Source: Enterobacter cloacae complex sp. ECNIH7 (GTDB lineage: Bacteria; Pseudomonadota; Gammaproteobacteria; Enterobacterales; Enterobacteriaceae). Taken from it: a stretch of 64,000 nt of DNA. Positions within the stretch are counted from its first letter, which is position 1, and each line of letters starts with the position of its first letter. The notes beneath the pieces were generated by a model. That model was not told the origin of the DNA. It searched no databases and saw nothing but the letters and a program-made list of their open reading frames with translations. Where the stretch lies: NCBI RefSeq assembly GCF_002208095.1, contig NZ_CP017990.1:1426001-1490000 (forward strand), in the 5' to 3' direction. Positions 47,468 through 58,057 of this stretch are shown piece after piece. A program made the translations under genes and the position numbers.

Positions 47468-48880
47468 ATGCCCACCCATCTGGTTTGGTTTCGCGCGGAC
47501 CTGCGCGTACATGACAACATCGCCCTTGCGGCAGCCTGCCGCGCCAAAGACGCTAACGTATTGGCACTGTTTATGGCCACGCCCGAGCAGTGGCGGCAGC
47601 ACGATATGGCCCCCCGGCAGGCGGCCTTGCTCCGGGCGTATCTGAACGATCTGCAGCACTCGCTCGCTGGAAAAGGCATACCGCTTCTCTATAAAGAGGT
47701 GGGTGATTTTGCCGCACAGCTTCAGACGGTGCAGGAGCTCTGTAAGCAGCACAAGGTCACGCATCTTTTTTACAACTATCAGTACGAATTCAACGAGCAG
47801 CAGCGTGACCGTCAGCTGGAGAAGATGCTGGAAGGGGTGGTCTGCGAAGGGTTTGATGACAGCGTGATGCTGGCTCCGGGCAGCGTGATGACCGGCAACC
47901 ACGAGATGTATAAAGTTTTTACTCCGTTCAAAAATGCCTTTATCAAACGTCTGAAAGAGGCGCTGCCGGAGTGCGTTGCCGCGCCTGCCGTGCGAGGCGA
48001 AGCCATAAAAGAGCTGCCTGAGCTGACGTTTGATTACCCTCAGCAGCCGTTTGATGAAACGCTGTTCCCCGCCGATGAGAAATCTGCCATCGCCCAACTG
48101 CGCCAGTTCTGCAAGCAGGACGCGGCCAGTTACGACGCGCGTCGGGATTTTCCCGCCATCGAGGGTACCAGCCGCCTGTCGGCCTGTCTGGCGCTGGGTG
48201 CGATCTCACCGCGCCAGTGTTTGCATCGTCTGCTGGCGGAGCAGCCGCAGGCGTTGGAGGGCGGCGCAGGGTCTGTCTGGCTGAATGAGCTTATCTGGCG
48301 CGAGTTTTATCGTCATCTGATGACCTTTCATCCTGGTTTGTGTAAGCATCGGCCCTTCATTGGCTGGACCGATAATGTAAAGTGGCAATCGAATGATAAG
48401 CAGCTGAAAGCCTGGCAAAGCGGGCAGACGGGCTATCCGATAGTCGATGCCGCCATGCGTCAGCTTAATGAGACGGGGTGGATGCACAACCGCCTGCGGA
48501 TGATTACCGCCAGCTTTCTGGTGAAGGATCTGCTTATCGACTGGCGTATCGGAGAGCGCTATTTTATCTCTCAGCTGATCGATGGCGATCTCGCGGCGAA
48601 TAACGGCGGCTGGCAGTGGGCGGCCTCTACCGGCACCGATGCCGCACCCTATTTCCGGATTTTCAATCCGACCACGCAGGGGCAAAAATTTGATGCGGAC
48701 GGCGAGTTTATCCGCCGCTGGGTTCCTGAACTTAACGGTATACCTGCTAAAGCGATCCACGAACCGTGGGCATGGGCGGATAAACAGCGTGTAAAGCTGG
48801 ATTACCCTCGTCCGATTGTCGACCATAAACAGGCGCGTGTCGCCACGCTGGCGGCGTACGAAGCTGCCCGCAAAGCATAA
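47468..48880 (+). CDS. phrB: Deoxyribodipyrimidine photolyase
   Basis: A 470-residue light-dependent DNA repair enzyme of the class I CPD photolyase family. The N-terminal antenna (folate) domain begins MPTHLVWFRADLRVHDN; the C-terminal FAD domain contains EGTSRLSACLALG, WLNELIWREFYRHL, GWMHNRLRMITASFLVKDLL and ANNGGWQWAASTGTDAAPYF, the FAD and lesion-binding signatures. GGAG precedes the ATG. In E. coli ybgA lies directly upstream; here it is absent. ybgI follows ten bases after. Confidence 0.97.
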   Translation: MPTHLVWFRADLRVHDNIALAAACRAKDANVLALFMATPEQWRQHDMAPRQAALLRAYLNDLQHSLAGKGIPLLYKEVGDFAAQLQTVQELCKQHKVTHLFYNYQYEFNEQQRDRQLEKMLEGVVCEGFDDSVMLAPGSVMTGNHEMYKVFTPFKNAFIKRLKEALPECVAAPAVRGEAIKELPELTFDYPQQPFDETLFPADEKSAIAQLRQFCKQDAASYDARRDFPAIEGTSRLSACLALGAISPRQCLHRLLAEQPQALEGGAGSVWLNELIWREFYRHLMTFHPGLCKHRPFIGWTDNVKWQSNDKQLKAWQSGQTGYPIVDAAMRQLNETGWMHNRLRMITASFLVKDLLIDWRIGERYFISQLIDGDLAANNGGWQWAASTGTDAAPYFRIFNPTTQGQKFDADGEFIRRWVPELNGIPAKAIHEPWAWADKQRVKLDYPRPIVDHKQARVATLAAYEAARKA

Positions 48881-48890
48881 GAGAGTGATG

Positions 48891-49634
48891 ATGAAAAACA
48901 GCGAACTGGAAAGCCTGATTAACGAAAAACTGAACAGCACCTCCTTCAGCGATTACGGTCCGAACGGGCTCCAGGTTGAAGGCCGTGAGACGGTGCAAAA
49001 AATTATCACCGGCGTGACGGCAAGCCAGGCGCTGCTGGACGAGGCCGTTCGTCAGAACGCCGACGCGGTGATTGTTCATCACGGTTACTTCTGGAAAAAC
49101 GAATCGCCGATTATTCGTGGGATGAAGCGCAATCGCCTGAAAACGCTGCTGGCTAATGACATCAACCTGTACGGCTACCATCTGCCGCTGGATGCGCACC
49201 CGGAGCTCGGCAACAACGTCCAGCTGGCGCAGCTACTGGGGATTACCGTGATGGGTGAAATTGAGCCGCTGGTGCCGTGGGGCGAGCTGGCGATGCCGGT
49301 TCCGGGGCTGGAGCTGGCCTCGTGGATTGAAGCGCGCCTGGGCCGTCGTCCGCTGTGGAGCGGTGATACCGGTCCGGATACGGTGAAGCGTGTCGCATGG
49401 TGTACCGGTGGCGGTCAGGGCTTTATCGACAGCGCCGCGCGTTTCGGTGTTGATGCCTTTATCACCGGCGAGGTTTCCGAGCAGACCATTCACTCGGCGC
49501 GTGAACAGGGGCTGCATTTTTACGCCGCTGGCCATCATGCCACCGAGCGCGGCGGCATTCGCGCCCTCAGCGAGTGGCTGACGGAAAATACCGATCTGGA
49601 TGTGACCTTTATTGATATCCCTAACCCAGCCTGA
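48891..49634 (+). CDS. ybgI: YbgI, Nif3-family metal-binding protein
   Basis: A 247-residue protein of the Nif3 (DUF34) family, a toroidal hexamer with a dinuclear metal site; its physiological reaction is unsettled (proposed GTP cyclohydrolase-like metal hydrolase). The metal ligands His63 and His64 in VIVHHGYFW, the HLPLDAHPELGNN segment and the C-terminal AGHHATERGG are present. I start at 48891 (MKNSELESLINEKL) as in E. coli; the open frame extends into phrB. It leads the ybgI-pxpBCA-nei cluster. Confidence 0.95.
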   Translation: MKNSELESLINEKLNSTSFSDYGPNGLQVEGRETVQKIITGVTASQALLDEAVRQNADAVIVHHGYFWKNESPIIRGMKRNRLKTLLANDINLYGYHLPLDAHPELGNNVQLAQLLGITVMGEIEPLVPWGELAMPVPGLELASWIEARLGRRPLWSGDTGPDTVKRVAWCTGGGQGFIDSAARFGVDAFITGEVSEQTIHSAREQGLHFYAAGHHATERGGIRALSEWLTENTDLDVTFIDIPNPA

Positions 49635-49648
49635 CGAGAGGTAGTTAA

Positions 49649-50305
49649 GTGCAGCGAGCGCGTTGTTATCTTCTGGGTGAAACCGCAGTGGTTCTGGAGC
49701 TTGAACCACCGGTGACGCTTGCCACGCAAAAGCGTATCTGGCGGCTGACCCAGCGTCTGGCCGACATGCCTGAAGTGGTTGAGACCATTCCGGGTATGAA
49801 TAACATAACCGTCGTGCTGCGTAGCCCGCATACCCTGGCGCTGGATGCCATTGAACGTTTGCAGCGCTGGTGGGAAGAGAGTGAGGCGCTGGAACCGGAG
49901 TCGCGTGCCATTCAGATCCCGGTCGTTTATGGCGGTACGGGTGGGCCAGATCTTGGCGTGGTGGCAGACCACTGCGGATTAACAGAAAAGCAGGTTGTTG
50001 AGCTGCACAGTTCGGTTGACTACGTGGTCTGGTTCCTTGGGTTTCAGCCCGGATTCCCGTATCTGGGCGGATTATCTCCCCGGCTGCATACGCCACGCCG
50101 TGCCGAGCCGCGCGTGAGCGTGCCGGCGGGGACGGTGGCTATCGGCGGTGAGCAGACCGGCGTATACCCGCTAACTTCGCCCGGCGGCTGGCAGCTTATT
50201 GGGCATACCGCGACACCGTTATTTGAACCCGGGCTGGAGACGCCAATACTCTTGCGTCCCGGCGACACCCTTCGCTTTATTCCGCAGAAGGAGGGGGTAT
50301 GTTAA
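49649..50305 (+). CDS. pxpB: 5-oxoprolinase subunit PxpB (YbgJ)
   Basis: A 218-residue subunit of the prokaryotic 5-oxoprolinase, which hydrolyses 5-oxoproline to glutamate with ATP. It belongs to the KipI/AHS1 family: [17 protein letters not shown], followed by [20 protein letters not shown] and [12 protein letters not shown], is the cyclophilin-like signature. The start is GTG after GAGAGG. It overlaps pxpC by seven bases. Confidence 0.95.
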   Translation: MQRARCYLLGETAVVLELEPPVTLATQKRIWRLTQRLADMPEVVETIPGMNNITVVLRSPHTLALDAIERLQRWWEESEALEPESRAIQIPVVYGGTGGPDLGVVADHCGLTEKQVVELHSSVDYVVWFLGFQPGFPYLGGLSPRLHTPRRAEPRVSVPAGTVAIGGEQTGVYPLTSPGGWQLIGHTATPLFEPGLETPILLRPGDTLRFIPQKEGVC

Positions 50306-51231
50306 CACTTATTCGCGCCGGGCTTTACACCTCCGTACAGGATGCCGGCCGCTTTGGTCTGCGCCAGTCGGGCGTGAGCTACTGCGGTGCGCTTGACCGT
50401 CCTTCGCTGGAGATTGCCAACCTGCTTGTGGGCAACGAAGGCAGCACGGCGGCGCTAGAAATTACGCTGGGTCAGTGTGTGATTGAGTTTGGTCAGGAAA
50501 CCTGGTTTGCCTTAACCGGCGCAGGGTGTGATGCGACGCTGGATGGCAAAGCGGTGTGGACCGGCTGGCGGCTGCGGGCGAAAGCCGGGCAGCGCCTGAC
50601 GCTCAAACGTCCGCTGCACGGTGTGCGTAGCTATCTCGCGGTGGCTGGCGGCATTGACGTGCCGGAGGTGCTGGGTTCATCCAGTACCGATCAGAAGGCC
50701 GGGATCGGCGGTCACGAAGGACGTTTGTTGCGCGACGGCGATCGGCTGGCAATCAAACCCTCCGCGCGCCATTTCTCGACCACGCAGGGCGTAAAACAGC
50801 TGCTGTGGGGAAACCAGATCCGCGCCTTACCGGGGCCGGAATATCATGAGTTTGACGAGGCTTCTAAAGAGTCCTTCTGGCGTGCGCCGTGGAAGATCAG
50901 CCCGCAGAGTAACCGCATGGGCTACCGCCTTCAGGGGCAGCCGCTGACCCGCACGACGGACCGGGAGCTGCTCTCCCACGGTTTATTGCCTGGGGTTATT
51001 CAGGTGCCGGGAAACGGTCAGCCCATCGTATTAATGAACGATGCGCAAACTACCGGCGGCTATCCGCGCATTGCCTGCATCATTGAAGCGGATCGCTACC
51101 ATCTGGCGCAAATTCCCCTCGGCCAGCCGATTCACTTCGTGCAGTGTTCGCTGGAGGAGGCGCTTAAGGCGCGGCAGGATCAGCAGCGTTATCTTGAACA
51201 GCTGGCGTGGAGGCTTGATGGTAAAGATTGA
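50299..51231 (+). CDS. pxpC: 5-oxoprolinase subunit PxpC (YbgK)
   Basis: A 310-residue subunit of the KipA/AHS2 family, partner of PxpB. Signatures include [21 protein letters not shown] at the N-terminus, [20 protein letters not shown] in the middle and [12 protein letters not shown] with [18 protein letters not shown] in the C-terminal half. Overlaps at both ends (7 bases with pxpB, 14 with pxpA) show coupled translation. Confidence 0.95.
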   Translation: MLTLIRAGLYTSVQDAGRFGLRQSGVSYCGALDRPSLEIANLLVGNEGSTAALEITLGQCVIEFGQETWFALTGAGCDATLDGKAVWTGWRLRAKAGQRLTLKRPLHGVRSYLAVAGGIDVPEVLGSSSTDQKAGIGGHEGRLLRDGDRLAIKPSARHFSTTQGVKQLLWGNQIRALPGPEYHEFDEASKESFWRAPWKISPQSNRMGYRLQGQPLTRTTDRELLSHGLLPGVIQVPGNGQPIVLMNDAQTTGGYPRIACIIEADRYHLAQIPLGQPIHFVQCSLEEALKARQDQQRYLEQLAWRLDGKD

Positions 51232-51958
51232 TTTGAACGCCGATCTGGGGGAGGGAAGCAGCGCTGATTCGGAACTGATGACCCTGGTCACCTCGGTCAA
51301 TATCGCCTGCGGCTTTCACGCGGGTGATGCCCAAACCATGCTGGAGAGCGTGCGTAATGCCATTAAAAACGGCGTCGCGATTGGGGCTCACCCCAGCTTT
51401 CCCGATCGGGAAAACTTTGGCCGTACGGCGATGGATCTGCCCCCTGAGACGGTCTACGCTCAGGTGCTCTACCAGATCGGCGCGCTGGAGGCGATGGTGC
51501 GCGCCCAGAACGGCGTGATGCGCCACGTGAAGCCGCACGGCATGCTCTACAACCAGGCGGCGAAAGATGCGGATCTGGCGGACGCCATTGCCCGCGCGGT
51601 GCGGGACTGTAATCCGCAGCTGATTCTGGTAGGCCTTGCGGGCAGCCAGCTGATTCGTGCCGGAGAACGGCTGGGCCTGACCACCCGTCAGGAAGTGTTT
51701 GCCGATCGGGGATACCAGCCGGACGGCAGCCTGGTGCCGCGGACGCAGGCCGGGGCGCTGATTACCGACGAAGCTAAAGCGCTGGCGCAGACGCTGGAGA
51801 TGGTGCGCGCCGGGCGGGTGATCGCCGTGGACGGAACACCGGCAAACGTGCAGGCCGATACGGTATGTTTACACGGCGATGGCGAGCATGCGCTCCAGTT
51901 CGCGCGCCGCTTGCGGGCAGCGTTCTCTGAAGAGGGTATCCTCGTCAGCGCCGAATAA
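51218..51958 (+). CDS. pxpA: 5-oxoprolinase subunit PxpA (YbgL, LamB/YcsF family)
   Basis: A 246-residue protein of the LamB/YcsF family, a deacetylase-like TIM barrel thought to open the 5-oxoproline ring. Family motifs: [13 protein letters not shown] at the N-terminus, [42 protein letters not shown] and [18 protein letters not shown] start at the ATG 51218 (GGAGG at 51209-51213); the much longer open frame lies inside pxpC and is not coding. Confidence 0.95.
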   Translation: MVKIDLNADLGEGSSADSELMTLVTSVNIACGFHAGDAQTMLESVRNAIKNGVAIGAHPSFPDRENFGRTAMDLPPETVYAQVLYQIGALEAMVRAQNGVMRHVKPHGMLYNQAAKDADLADAIARAVRDCNPQLILVGLAGSQLIRAGERLGLTTRQEVFADRGYQPDGSLVPRTQAGALITDEAKALAQTLEMVRAGRVIAVDGTPANVQADTVCLHGDGEHALQFARRLRAAFSEEGILVSAE

Positions 51959-51977
51959 TGACGATAAGGACACAAAA

Positions 51978-52769
51978 ATGCCTGAAGGTCCGGAGATCCG
52001 CCGCGCGGCGGATAGCCTGGAGGCGGCGATAAAGGGCAAACCCCTGACGGATGTCTGGTTTGCTTTTCCTCAACTGAAACCGTTTGAATCACAGCTGGTG
52101 GGCCAGACGGTGACCCATATTGAAACGCGCGGCAAAGCCTTGCTTACGCACTTTTCCCATAACCTGACGTTATATAGCCATAACCAGCTTTACGGCGTCT
52201 GGCGCGTGGTGGAGGCGGACGAGCAGCCGCAAACCACTCGCGTGCTGCGCGTCAGGCTGCAAACGGCGGATAAGGCGATCCTGCTCTATAGTGCGTCGGA
52301 TATCGAAATGCTTACGCCGGAGCAGCTGCTGACGCACCCGTTTCTGCAGCGGGTCGGGCCGGACGTGCTGGACATGCGCCTGACGGCGAGCGACGTGAAG
52401 GCCCGGCTGTTATCACCTAAATTTCGTAACCGACAGTTTTCCGGTTTGTTTCTCGACCAGGCCTTTCTGGCCGGGCTGGGCAACTACCTGCGGGTAGAGA
52501 TCCTCTGGGAAGTCGGGCTGGCGGCGCAGCATAAAGCGTCTGAGCTGAATGATGAACAGCTGGAGGCGTTGTCCCACGCGCTGCTGGATATTCCGTGGCT
52601 CTCGTACAACACGCGCGGCGTGGCGGATGAGAACACGCATCACGGGGCGCTGTTCCGGTTCAAGGTGTTTCATCGGGCGGGGAAGAAGTGCGAGCGATGC
52701 GGCGGGATTATCGACAGGATTATGCTCTCTTCCAGACCTTTTTACTGGTGCCCGCACTGCCAGAAATAA
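51978..52769 (+). CDS. nei: Endonuclease VIII (Nei)
   Basis: A 263-residue DNA glycosylase/AP lyase removing oxidised pyrimidines. After Met removal the catalytic Pro and Glu are the first residues ([12 protein letters not shown]). The helix-two-turn-helix and C-terminal zinc finger (CERC ... CPHC in [10 protein letters not shown] and FYWCPHCQK) are complete. The start at 51978 is required for the N-terminal proline. Last gene of the phrB-ybgI-pxpBCA-nei run; a composite terminator repeat begins at its stop. Confidence 0.97.
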   Translation: MPEGPEIRRAADSLEAAIKGKPLTDVWFAFPQLKPFESQLVGQTVTHIETRGKALLTHFSHNLTLYSHNQLYGVWRVVEADEQPQTTRVLRVRLQTADKAILLYSASDIEMLTPEQLLTHPFLQRVGPDVLDMRLTASDVKARLLSPKFRNRQFSGLFLDQAFLAGLGNYLRVEILWEVGLAAQHKASELNDEQLEALSHALLDIPWLSYNTRGVADENTHHGALFRFKVFHRAGKKCERCGGIIDRIMLSSRPFYWCPHCQK

Positions 52770-52858
52770 AAGTAAAACGGTAACCCTTGGGTTACCGTTT
52801 TTAATGTTTTCACCCTCTCCCTGTGGGAGAGGGTCGGGGTGAGGGCATCAGGCCGCAC
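52768..52858 (+). repeat. Composite terminator/palindrome repeat after nei
   Basis: Same architecture as 4039-4125: the hairpin ACGGTAACCC/GGGTTACCGT with a T-run, TAATGTTTT, the palindrome CCCTCTCC/GGGAGAGGG, then the tail GTGAGGGCATCAGGCCGCAC. It begins on the last bases of the nei stop and ends ten bases before the gltA stop, filling the whole gap between the convergent genes. Confidence 0.92.
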
Positions 52859-52868
52859 CCAACATCTT

Positions 52869-54152
52869 TTAGCGCTTCAGGTCAGACTTAAAATCACGCT
52901 GCTCGTAGCCGGTATACAGCTGACGAGGACGGGCGATTTTCATGCCTTCGCTGTGCATTTCGTTCCAGTGCGCAATCCAGCCTACGGTACGGGCCATAGC
53001 GAAGATCACGGTGAACATGGAAGACGGAATGCCCATCGCTTTCAGAATAATGCCAGAGTAGAAATCGACGTTCGGGTAGAGTTTCTTCTCGATGAAGTAC
53101 GGGTCGTTCAGTGCGATGTGTTCCAGCTCCATCGCCACTTCCAGCAGATCATCTTTGGTACCCAGCTCTTTCAGCACTTCGTGGCAGGTCTCACGCATGA
53201 CGGTGGCGCGCGGGTCGTAGTTTTTGTAAACACGGTGACCGAAGCCCATCAGGCGGAAGGAGTCATTCTTGTCTTTCGCGCGACGCACGAACTCAGGAAT
53301 GTGCTCAACGGTGCTGATCTCTTCCAGCATCTTCAGTGCCGCTTCGTTCGCGCCGCCGTGCGCCGGTCCCCACAGGGAAGCGATGCCCGCAGCGATACAG
53401 GCGAACGGGTTCGCGCCTGAAGAGCCCGCGGTACGGACGGTAGAGGTAGAGGCGTTTTGTTCGTGGTCAGCGTGCAGGATCAGAATACGGTCCATTGCGC
53501 GTTCCAGCACCGGGTTCACTTCGTACTCTTCGCACGGTGTGGAGAACATCATGCGCAGGAAGTTACCCGCGTAGGAGAGGTCGTTGCGCGGATACACAAA
53601 CGGCTGGCCGATGGAGTATTTGTAGCACATCGCCGCCATGGTAGGCATTTTGGACAGCAGGCGGAACGCCGCGATATCACGGTGACGCGGGTTATTCACG
53701 TCAAGGGAGTCGTGGTAGAACGCCGCCAGCGCACCGGTGATACCGCACATCACCGCCATCGGGTGAGAGTCACGGCGGAACGCATGGAACAGACGGGTAA
53801 TCTGCTCATGGATCATGGTGTGACGGGTCACGGTGGTTTTGAATTCATCGTACTGTGCCTGCGTCGGTTTTTCGCCGTTCAGCAGGATGTAGCACACTTC
53901 CAGATAGTTGGATTCGGTGGCTAACTGATCGATGGGGAAGCCGCGATGGAGCAGGATACCTTCGTCACCGTCAATGTAGGTGATTTTGGATTCGCAAGAT
54001 GCGGTAGAGGTAAATCCAGGGTCAAAGGTGAATACACCTTTAGAGCCCAGCGTACGGATATCAATAACATCCTGACCGAGCGTGCCTTTTAGCACATCCA
54101 GTTCAATAGCAGTGTCACCATTTAGGGTGAGCGTTGCCTTTGTATCAGCCAT
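52869..54152 (-). CDS. gltA: Citrate synthase (type II)
   Basis: A 427-residue hexameric, NADH-inhibited citrate synthase catalysing the entry step of the TCA cycle. Catalytic regions: the first His in [13 protein letters not shown], the second in [14 protein letters not shown], and the Asp in [10 protein letters not shown]. The N-terminal beta-domain ([20 protein letters not shown]) is typical of the Gram-negative form. AGGAGAC precedes the ATG. It is divergent from sdhCDAB with about 650 bases between the genes. Confidence 0.98.
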   Translation of the reverse strand: MADTKATLTLNGDTAIELDVLKGTLGQDVIDIRTLGSKGVFTFDPGFTSTASCESKITYIDGDEGILLHRGFPIDQLATESNYLEVCYILLNGEKPTQAQYDEFKTTVTRHTMIHEQITRLFHAFRRDSHPMAVMCGITGALAAFYHDSLDVNNPRHRDIAAFRLLSKMPTMAAMCYKYSIGQPFVYPRNDLSYAGNFLRMMFSTPCEEYEVNPVLERAMDRILILHADHEQNASTSTVRTAGSSGANPFACIAAGIASLWGPAHGGANEAALKMLEEISTVEHIPEFVRRAKDKNDSFRLMGFGHRVYKNYDPRATVMRETCHEVLKELGTKDDLLEVAMELEHIALNDPYFIEKKLYPNVDFYSGIILKAMGIPSSMFTVIFAMARTVGWIAHWNEMHSEGMKIARPRQLYTGYEQRDFKSDLKR

Positions 54153-54550
54153 TTACGGTCTCCTTAGCGCCTTATGCTTAAGACTGCGCTTTACCGGATT
54201 TGCTTTCAGCTGTTAATCACCGTTACCAGATTGTTATTTGGCTTTCCGCTCAGCTCACGAGGACAAACCAGGGTACAGAGCTATGGCGCCTTGCAGGTAA
54301 ACGAATGAAATATCAGTGAAACCACAGCAAATCAGCGTTTTTGCAGTCCGAATTATTCAAACCTGTATATCACTAATAACTGTCCTGATAACTTCGGTCA
54401 ATACCATCACACTGTTACATAACTATTTGTCAGGTGAAAGAGAGACCTCATAACTTTTGCGCATTATATGCCTTTTCTGATGACGTTTGTAACAATATTG
54501 TTTAACATTTGTCAAATCAGATGATTAAAAATTAAAAAGATGTTGTTATC

Positions 54551-54564
54551 GTGACCCTGATCAC
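54551..54564. promoter_or_regulatory. CRP site in the gltA-sdhC control region
   Basis: GTGA-N6-TCAC at 54551-54564 (GTGACCCTGATCAC) lies about 80 bases upstream of the predicted sdhC start. CRP activation of both gltA and sdh is known in E. coli. Other A/T-rich stretches at 54400-54540 may hold ArcA sites, which I cannot define by eye. Confidence 0.7.
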
Positions 54565-54602
54565 TGTTCCAGAGAAAACCCGACAAACTGTATGTAGGTT
54601 AA

Positions 54603-54631
54603 TTGTAATGATTTTGTGAACGGCCTATACT
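54603..54631 (+). promoter_or_regulatory. sdhC promoter
   Basis: TTGTAA (54603-54608) and TATACT (54626-54631) are 17 bases apart, and the downstream sequence TGCCGCCAGGTCTCCGGAAC is that of the E. coli sdhC start region as I remember it. The leader to the sdhC ATG is about 170 bases. The 54153-54806 interval contains no gene beyond these control elements. Confidence 0.8.
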
Positions 54632-54806
54632 GCCGCCAGGTCTCCGGAACACCCTGCAATCCCGAGCCACCCAGCGTTGTAACGTGTCGTTTAAGCATCT
54701 GGAAGCAGTGTTTTGCATGACGCGCAGTTATAGAAAAGGAACGCTGCTTGACCCGCATCGCAGTCCGGAGGAAGGAAACAATAAGAACAGCATGTGGGCG
54801 TTATTC

Positions 54807-55196
54807 ATGATAAGAAATGTGAAAAAACAAAGACCTGTCAATCTGGATCTCAAAACGATCCGGTTCCCTGTAACAGCAATAGCGTCCATTCTGCACCGTG
54901 TTTCTGGTGTGATTACGTTTGTGGCGGTCGGTATTTTGCTGTGGTTACTGGGCACCAGCCTCTCTTCCCCTGAAGGATTCCTCCAGGCCTCTGCCATCAT
55001 GAACAGCTTCTTCGTGAAATTCATCATGTGGGGCATTCTGACCGCGCTGGCGTACCATGTCGTTGTGGGTGTTCGCCATATGCTGATGGACTTTGGCTAC
55101 CTGGAAGAGACTTTCGAAGCCGGGAAACGCTCCGCTAACATTTCATTTGTGATTACTGTCGTGCTTTCACTTCTCGCAGGAGTTCTCGTATGGTAA
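54807..55196 (+). CDS. sdhC: Succinate dehydrogenase cytochrome b556 subunit
   Basis: A 129-residue membrane anchor with three helices that binds haem b and quinone together with SdhD. The N-terminal [20 protein letters not shown] and the haem-ligand region [20 protein letters not shown] are conserved. I use the ATG at 54807 to match E. coli; an in-frame ATG five codons upstream (54792) is possible. It overlaps sdhD by seven bases and opens the sdhCDAB-sucABCD operon. Confidence 0.95.
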   Translation: MIRNVKKQRPVNLDLKTIRFPVTAIASILHRVSGVITFVAVGILLWLLGTSLSSPEGFLQASAIMNSFFVKFIMWGILTALAYHVVVGVRHMLMDFGYLEETFEAGKRSANISFVITVVLSLLAGVLVW

Positions 55197-55537
55197 GCAA
55201 CGCCTCCGCATTAGGACGCAACGGCGTACATGACTTCATTCTGGTCCGTGCTACCGCCATCGTTCTCACTCTTTACATCATCTATATGATCGGTTTCTTC
55301 GCGACCAGCGGCACGCTGACGTGGGAAATCTGGAGTGGGTTCTTCGGATCTGCCTTCACCAAAGTGTTCACCCTGCTGGCTCTGTTCTCCATCCTTATTC
55401 ATGCGTGGATTGGCATGTGGCAGGTGTTGACCGATTACGTTAAACCGCTGGCGATTCGCCTCCCACTGCAGCTGGCCATTGTTGTTGCACTGGTGGTTTA
55501 CGTTATTTATGGATTCGTTGTGGTGTGGGGTGTGTAA
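55190..55537 (+). CDS. sdhD: Succinate dehydrogenase membrane anchor SdhD
   Basis: A 115-residue three-helix anchor; the second haem-ligand region is in [20 protein letters not shown] (the His), which also lines the quinone site with the Tyr. The length equals E. coli SdhD. The stop codon shares one base with the sdhA ATG (TAATG). In E. coli RyhB represses sdh by pairing at the sdhC/D junction; I did not verify a site here. Confidence 0.96.
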   Translation: MVSNASALGRNGVHDFILVRATAIVLTLYIIYMIGFFATSGTLTWEIWSGFFGSAFTKVFTLLALFSILIHAWIGMWQVLTDYVKPLAIRLPLQLAIVVALVVYVIYGFVVVWGV

Positions 55538-57303
55538 TGAAACTGCCAGTCAGAGAATTTGATGCTGTTGTAATTGGTGCCGGTGGCGCAGGTATGCGTG
55601 CCGCACTGCAAATTTCCCAGAGCGGCCAGACCTGTGCGCTGCTCTCTAAAGTTTTCCCGACCCGTTCCCACACTGTGTCTGCGCAGGGCGGTATCACCGT
55701 TGCGCTGGGTAACTCCCATGAAGATAACTGGGAATGGCACATGTACGACACGGTAAAAGGTTCCGACTACATCGGCGACCAGGATGCCATCGAATATATG
55801 TGTAAAACCGGCCCGGAAGCGATTCTGGAGCTGGACCACATGGGTCTGCCGTTCTCCCGTCTGGAAAATGGCACTATCTATCAGCGTCCGTTTGGCGGCC
55901 AGTCGAAAAACTTCGGCGGCGAGCAGGCGGCACGCACCGCGGCGGCGGCTGACCGTACCGGTCACGCACTGCTGCACACCCTGTATCAGCAGAACCTGAA
56001 AAATCATACCACCATCTTCTCCGAGTGGTACGCGCTGGATCTGGTGAAAAATGCCGATGGCGCAATCGTCGGCTGTACCGCGCTGTGCATCGAAACCGGT
56101 GAAGTGGTTTACTTCAAAGCCCGCGCTACCGTGCTGGCTACCGGCGGCGCAGGCCGTATCTATCAGTCCACCACCAACGCCCACATCAACACCGGTGACG
56201 GTGTCGGCATGGCTATCCGCGCGGGCGTGCCGGTGCAGGATATGGAAATGTGGCAGTTCCACCCAACCGGTATCGCCGGTGCGGGCGTTCTGGTAACAGA
56301 AGGCTGCCGCGGTGAAGGTGGCTACCTGCTGAACAAACACGGCGAGCGCTTCATGGAGCGTTATGCCCCGAATGCGAAAGACCTGGCGGGTCGTGACGTG
56401 GTGGCGCGTTCCATCATGATCGAAATCCGTGAAGGCCGCGGCTGTGACGGCCCATGGGGTCCACACGCGAAGCTGAAGCTCGACCACCTGGGTAAAGAAG
56501 TTCTGGAGTCCCGTCTGCCGGGCATCCTGGAACTGTCCCGCACCTTCGCACACGTCGACCCGGTGAAAGAGCCGATTCCGGTTATCCCAACCTGCCACTA
56601 CATGATGGGCGGTATTCCGACCAAAGTGACCGGTCAGGCGCTGACCGTAAACGAGCAGGGCGAAGACGTGGTTATTCCTGGCCTGTTCGCGGTAGGCGAA
56701 ATTGCCTGCGTATCCGTACACGGTGCAAACCGTCTGGGCGGCAACTCCCTGCTGGACCTGGTGGTGTTTGGTCGTGCGGTGGGCCTGCATCTGCAGGAAT
56801 CTATTGCCGAGCAGGGCGCGCTGCGTGACGCGACCGACGACGAAATTGATGCCTCTCTTGAGCGTCTCAACCGCTGGAACGGTAACCGCAACGGCGAAGA
56901 TCCGGTGGAAATCCGTAAAGCGCTGCAGGAATGCATGCAGCACAACTTCTCGGTATTCCGTGAAGGCGACGCGATGGCCAAAGGTCTTGAGCAGCTGAAA
57001 GCGATCCGCGAGCGTCTGAAAAATGCCCGTCTGGACGACACCTCCAGCGAATTCAACACCCAGCGCGTTGAGTGCCTGGAGCTGGATAACCTGATGGAAA
57101 CCGCGTTCGCGACGGCGATGTCGGCAAACTTCCGTACCGAAAGCCGTGGCGCGCATAGCCGCTTCGACTTCCCGGATCGTGATGACGAAAACTGGCTGTG
57201 CCATTCCCTGTATCTGCCAGAGTCGGAATCCATGACGCGTCGTAGCGTCAACATGGAACCGAAACTGCGTCCGGCGTTCCCGCCGAAGATTCGTACTTAC
57301 TAA
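55537..57303 (+). CDS. sdhA: Succinate dehydrogenase flavoprotein subunit
   Basis: A 588-residue catalytic subunit oxidising succinate to fumarate. FAD-binding motif [14 protein letters not shown] at 11-24; covalent FAD at His45 in [10 protein letters not shown]. Active-site segments are [13 protein letters not shown] and [11 protein letters not shown], and the capping-domain Arg lies near GGIPTKV. Length equals E. coli. Starts inside the sdhD stop. Confidence 0.98.
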   Translation: MKLPVREFDAVVIGAGGAGMRAALQISQSGQTCALLSKVFPTRSHTVSAQGGITVALGNSHEDNWEWHMYDTVKGSDYIGDQDAIEYMCKTGPEAILELDHMGLPFSRLENGTIYQRPFGGQSKNFGGEQAARTAAAADRTGHALLHTLYQQNLKNHTTIFSEWYALDLVKNADGAIVGCTALCIETGEVVYFKARATVLATGGAGRIYQSTTNAHINTGDGVGMAIRAGVPVQDMEMWQFHPTGIAGAGVLVTEGCRGEGGYLLNKHGERFMERYAPNAKDLAGRDVVARSIMIEIREGRGCDGPWGPHAKLKLDHLGKEVLESRLPGILELSRTFAHVDPVKEPIPVIPTCHYMMGGIPTKVTGQALTVNEQGEDVVIPGLFAVGEIACVSVHGANRLGGNSLLDLVVFGRAVGLHLQESIAEQGALRDATDDEIDASLERLNRWNGNRNGEDPVEIRKALQECMQHNFSVFREGDAMAKGLEQLKAIRERLKNARLDDTSSEFNTQRVECLELDNLMETAFATAMSANFRTESRGAHSRFDFPDRDDENWLCHSLYLPESESMTRRSVNMEPKLRPAFPPKIRTY

Positions 57304-57318
57304 TGCGGAGACAGGATA

Positions 57319-58035
57319 ATGAAACTCGAATTCTCAGTTTATCGTTATAACCCGGATGTTGATGATGCTCCGCGTATGCAGGACTACACCCTGGAAGCGG
57401 AAGAAGGTCGCGACATGATGCTGCTGGATGCCTTAATCCAGCTGAAAGAAAAAGATCCTACGCTGTCGTTCCGCCGCTCCTGTCGTGAAGGGGTGTGTGG
57501 TTCTGACGGGGTGAACATGAACGGCAAAAATGGCCTGGCCTGCATCACGCCAATTTCAGCGCTGCAGCGTCCTGGTCAGAAAATTGTTATCCGTCCTCTG
57601 CCAGGCCTGCCGGTCGTGCGTGATTTGGTGGTAGACATGGGGCAATTCTATGCACAATATGAGAAGATTAAGCCTTACTTATTGAATAATGGGCAAAATC
57701 CACCCGCTCGCGAGCACTTACAGTCTCCTGAGCAGCGTGAAAAACTCGATGGGTTGTACGAGTGTATTCTCTGCGCATGCTGTTCAACGTCCTGCCCGTC
57801 GTTCTGGTGGAACCCGGACAAGTTTATCGGCCCGGCCGGTTTGCTGGCTGCCTATCGCTTCCTGATCGATAGCCGCGACACCGAAACCGATAGCCGTCTG
57901 GAAGGACTGAGTGACGCTTTCAGCGTATTCCGCTGCCATAGCATCATGAACTGCGTCAGTGTGTGTCCGAAGGGGCTGAACCCGACGCGCGCCATCGGCC
58001 ATATTAAGTCGATGCTGCTGCAGCGCAGTGCGTAA
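57319..58035 (+). CDS. sdhB: Succinate dehydrogenase iron-sulfur subunit
   Basis: A 238-residue electron-transfer subunit. The 2Fe-2S ligands lie in SCREGVCGSDG and the following GLAC; the 4Fe-4S and 3Fe-4S ligands in CILCACCSTSCPS, CHSIMNCVSVCPKGLNP. The length equals E. coli SdhB. It passes electrons from FAD to quinone at SdhCD. Sixteen bases after sdhA; followed by a repeat-rich gap before sucA. Confidence 0.98.
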   Translation: MKLEFSVYRYNPDVDDAPRMQDYTLEAEEGRDMMLLDALIQLKEKDPTLSFRRSCREGVCGSDGVNMNGKNGLACITPISALQRPGQKIVIRPLPGLPVVRDLVVDMGQFYAQYEKIKPYLLNNGQNPPAREHLQSPEQREKLDGLYECILCACCSTSCPSFWWNPDKFIGPAGLLAAYRFLIDSRDTETDSRLEGLSDAFSVFRCHSIMNCVSVCPKGLNPTRAIGHIKSMLLQRSA

Positions 58036-58057
58036 GTAGTGAGAGGGGAGCGGTGTT

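Noticed and set aside
51041-51217. N-terminal extension of pxpA inside pxpC
   Set aside because: No similarity to PxpA before the ATG at 51218, which has its own GGAGG; the extension is out-of-frame pxpC.
55507-57204. 565-codon ORF on the minus strand opposite sdhA
   Set aside because: Antisense shadow of sdhA with a low-complexity, His/Arg/Gln-rich translation typical of reversed codons.
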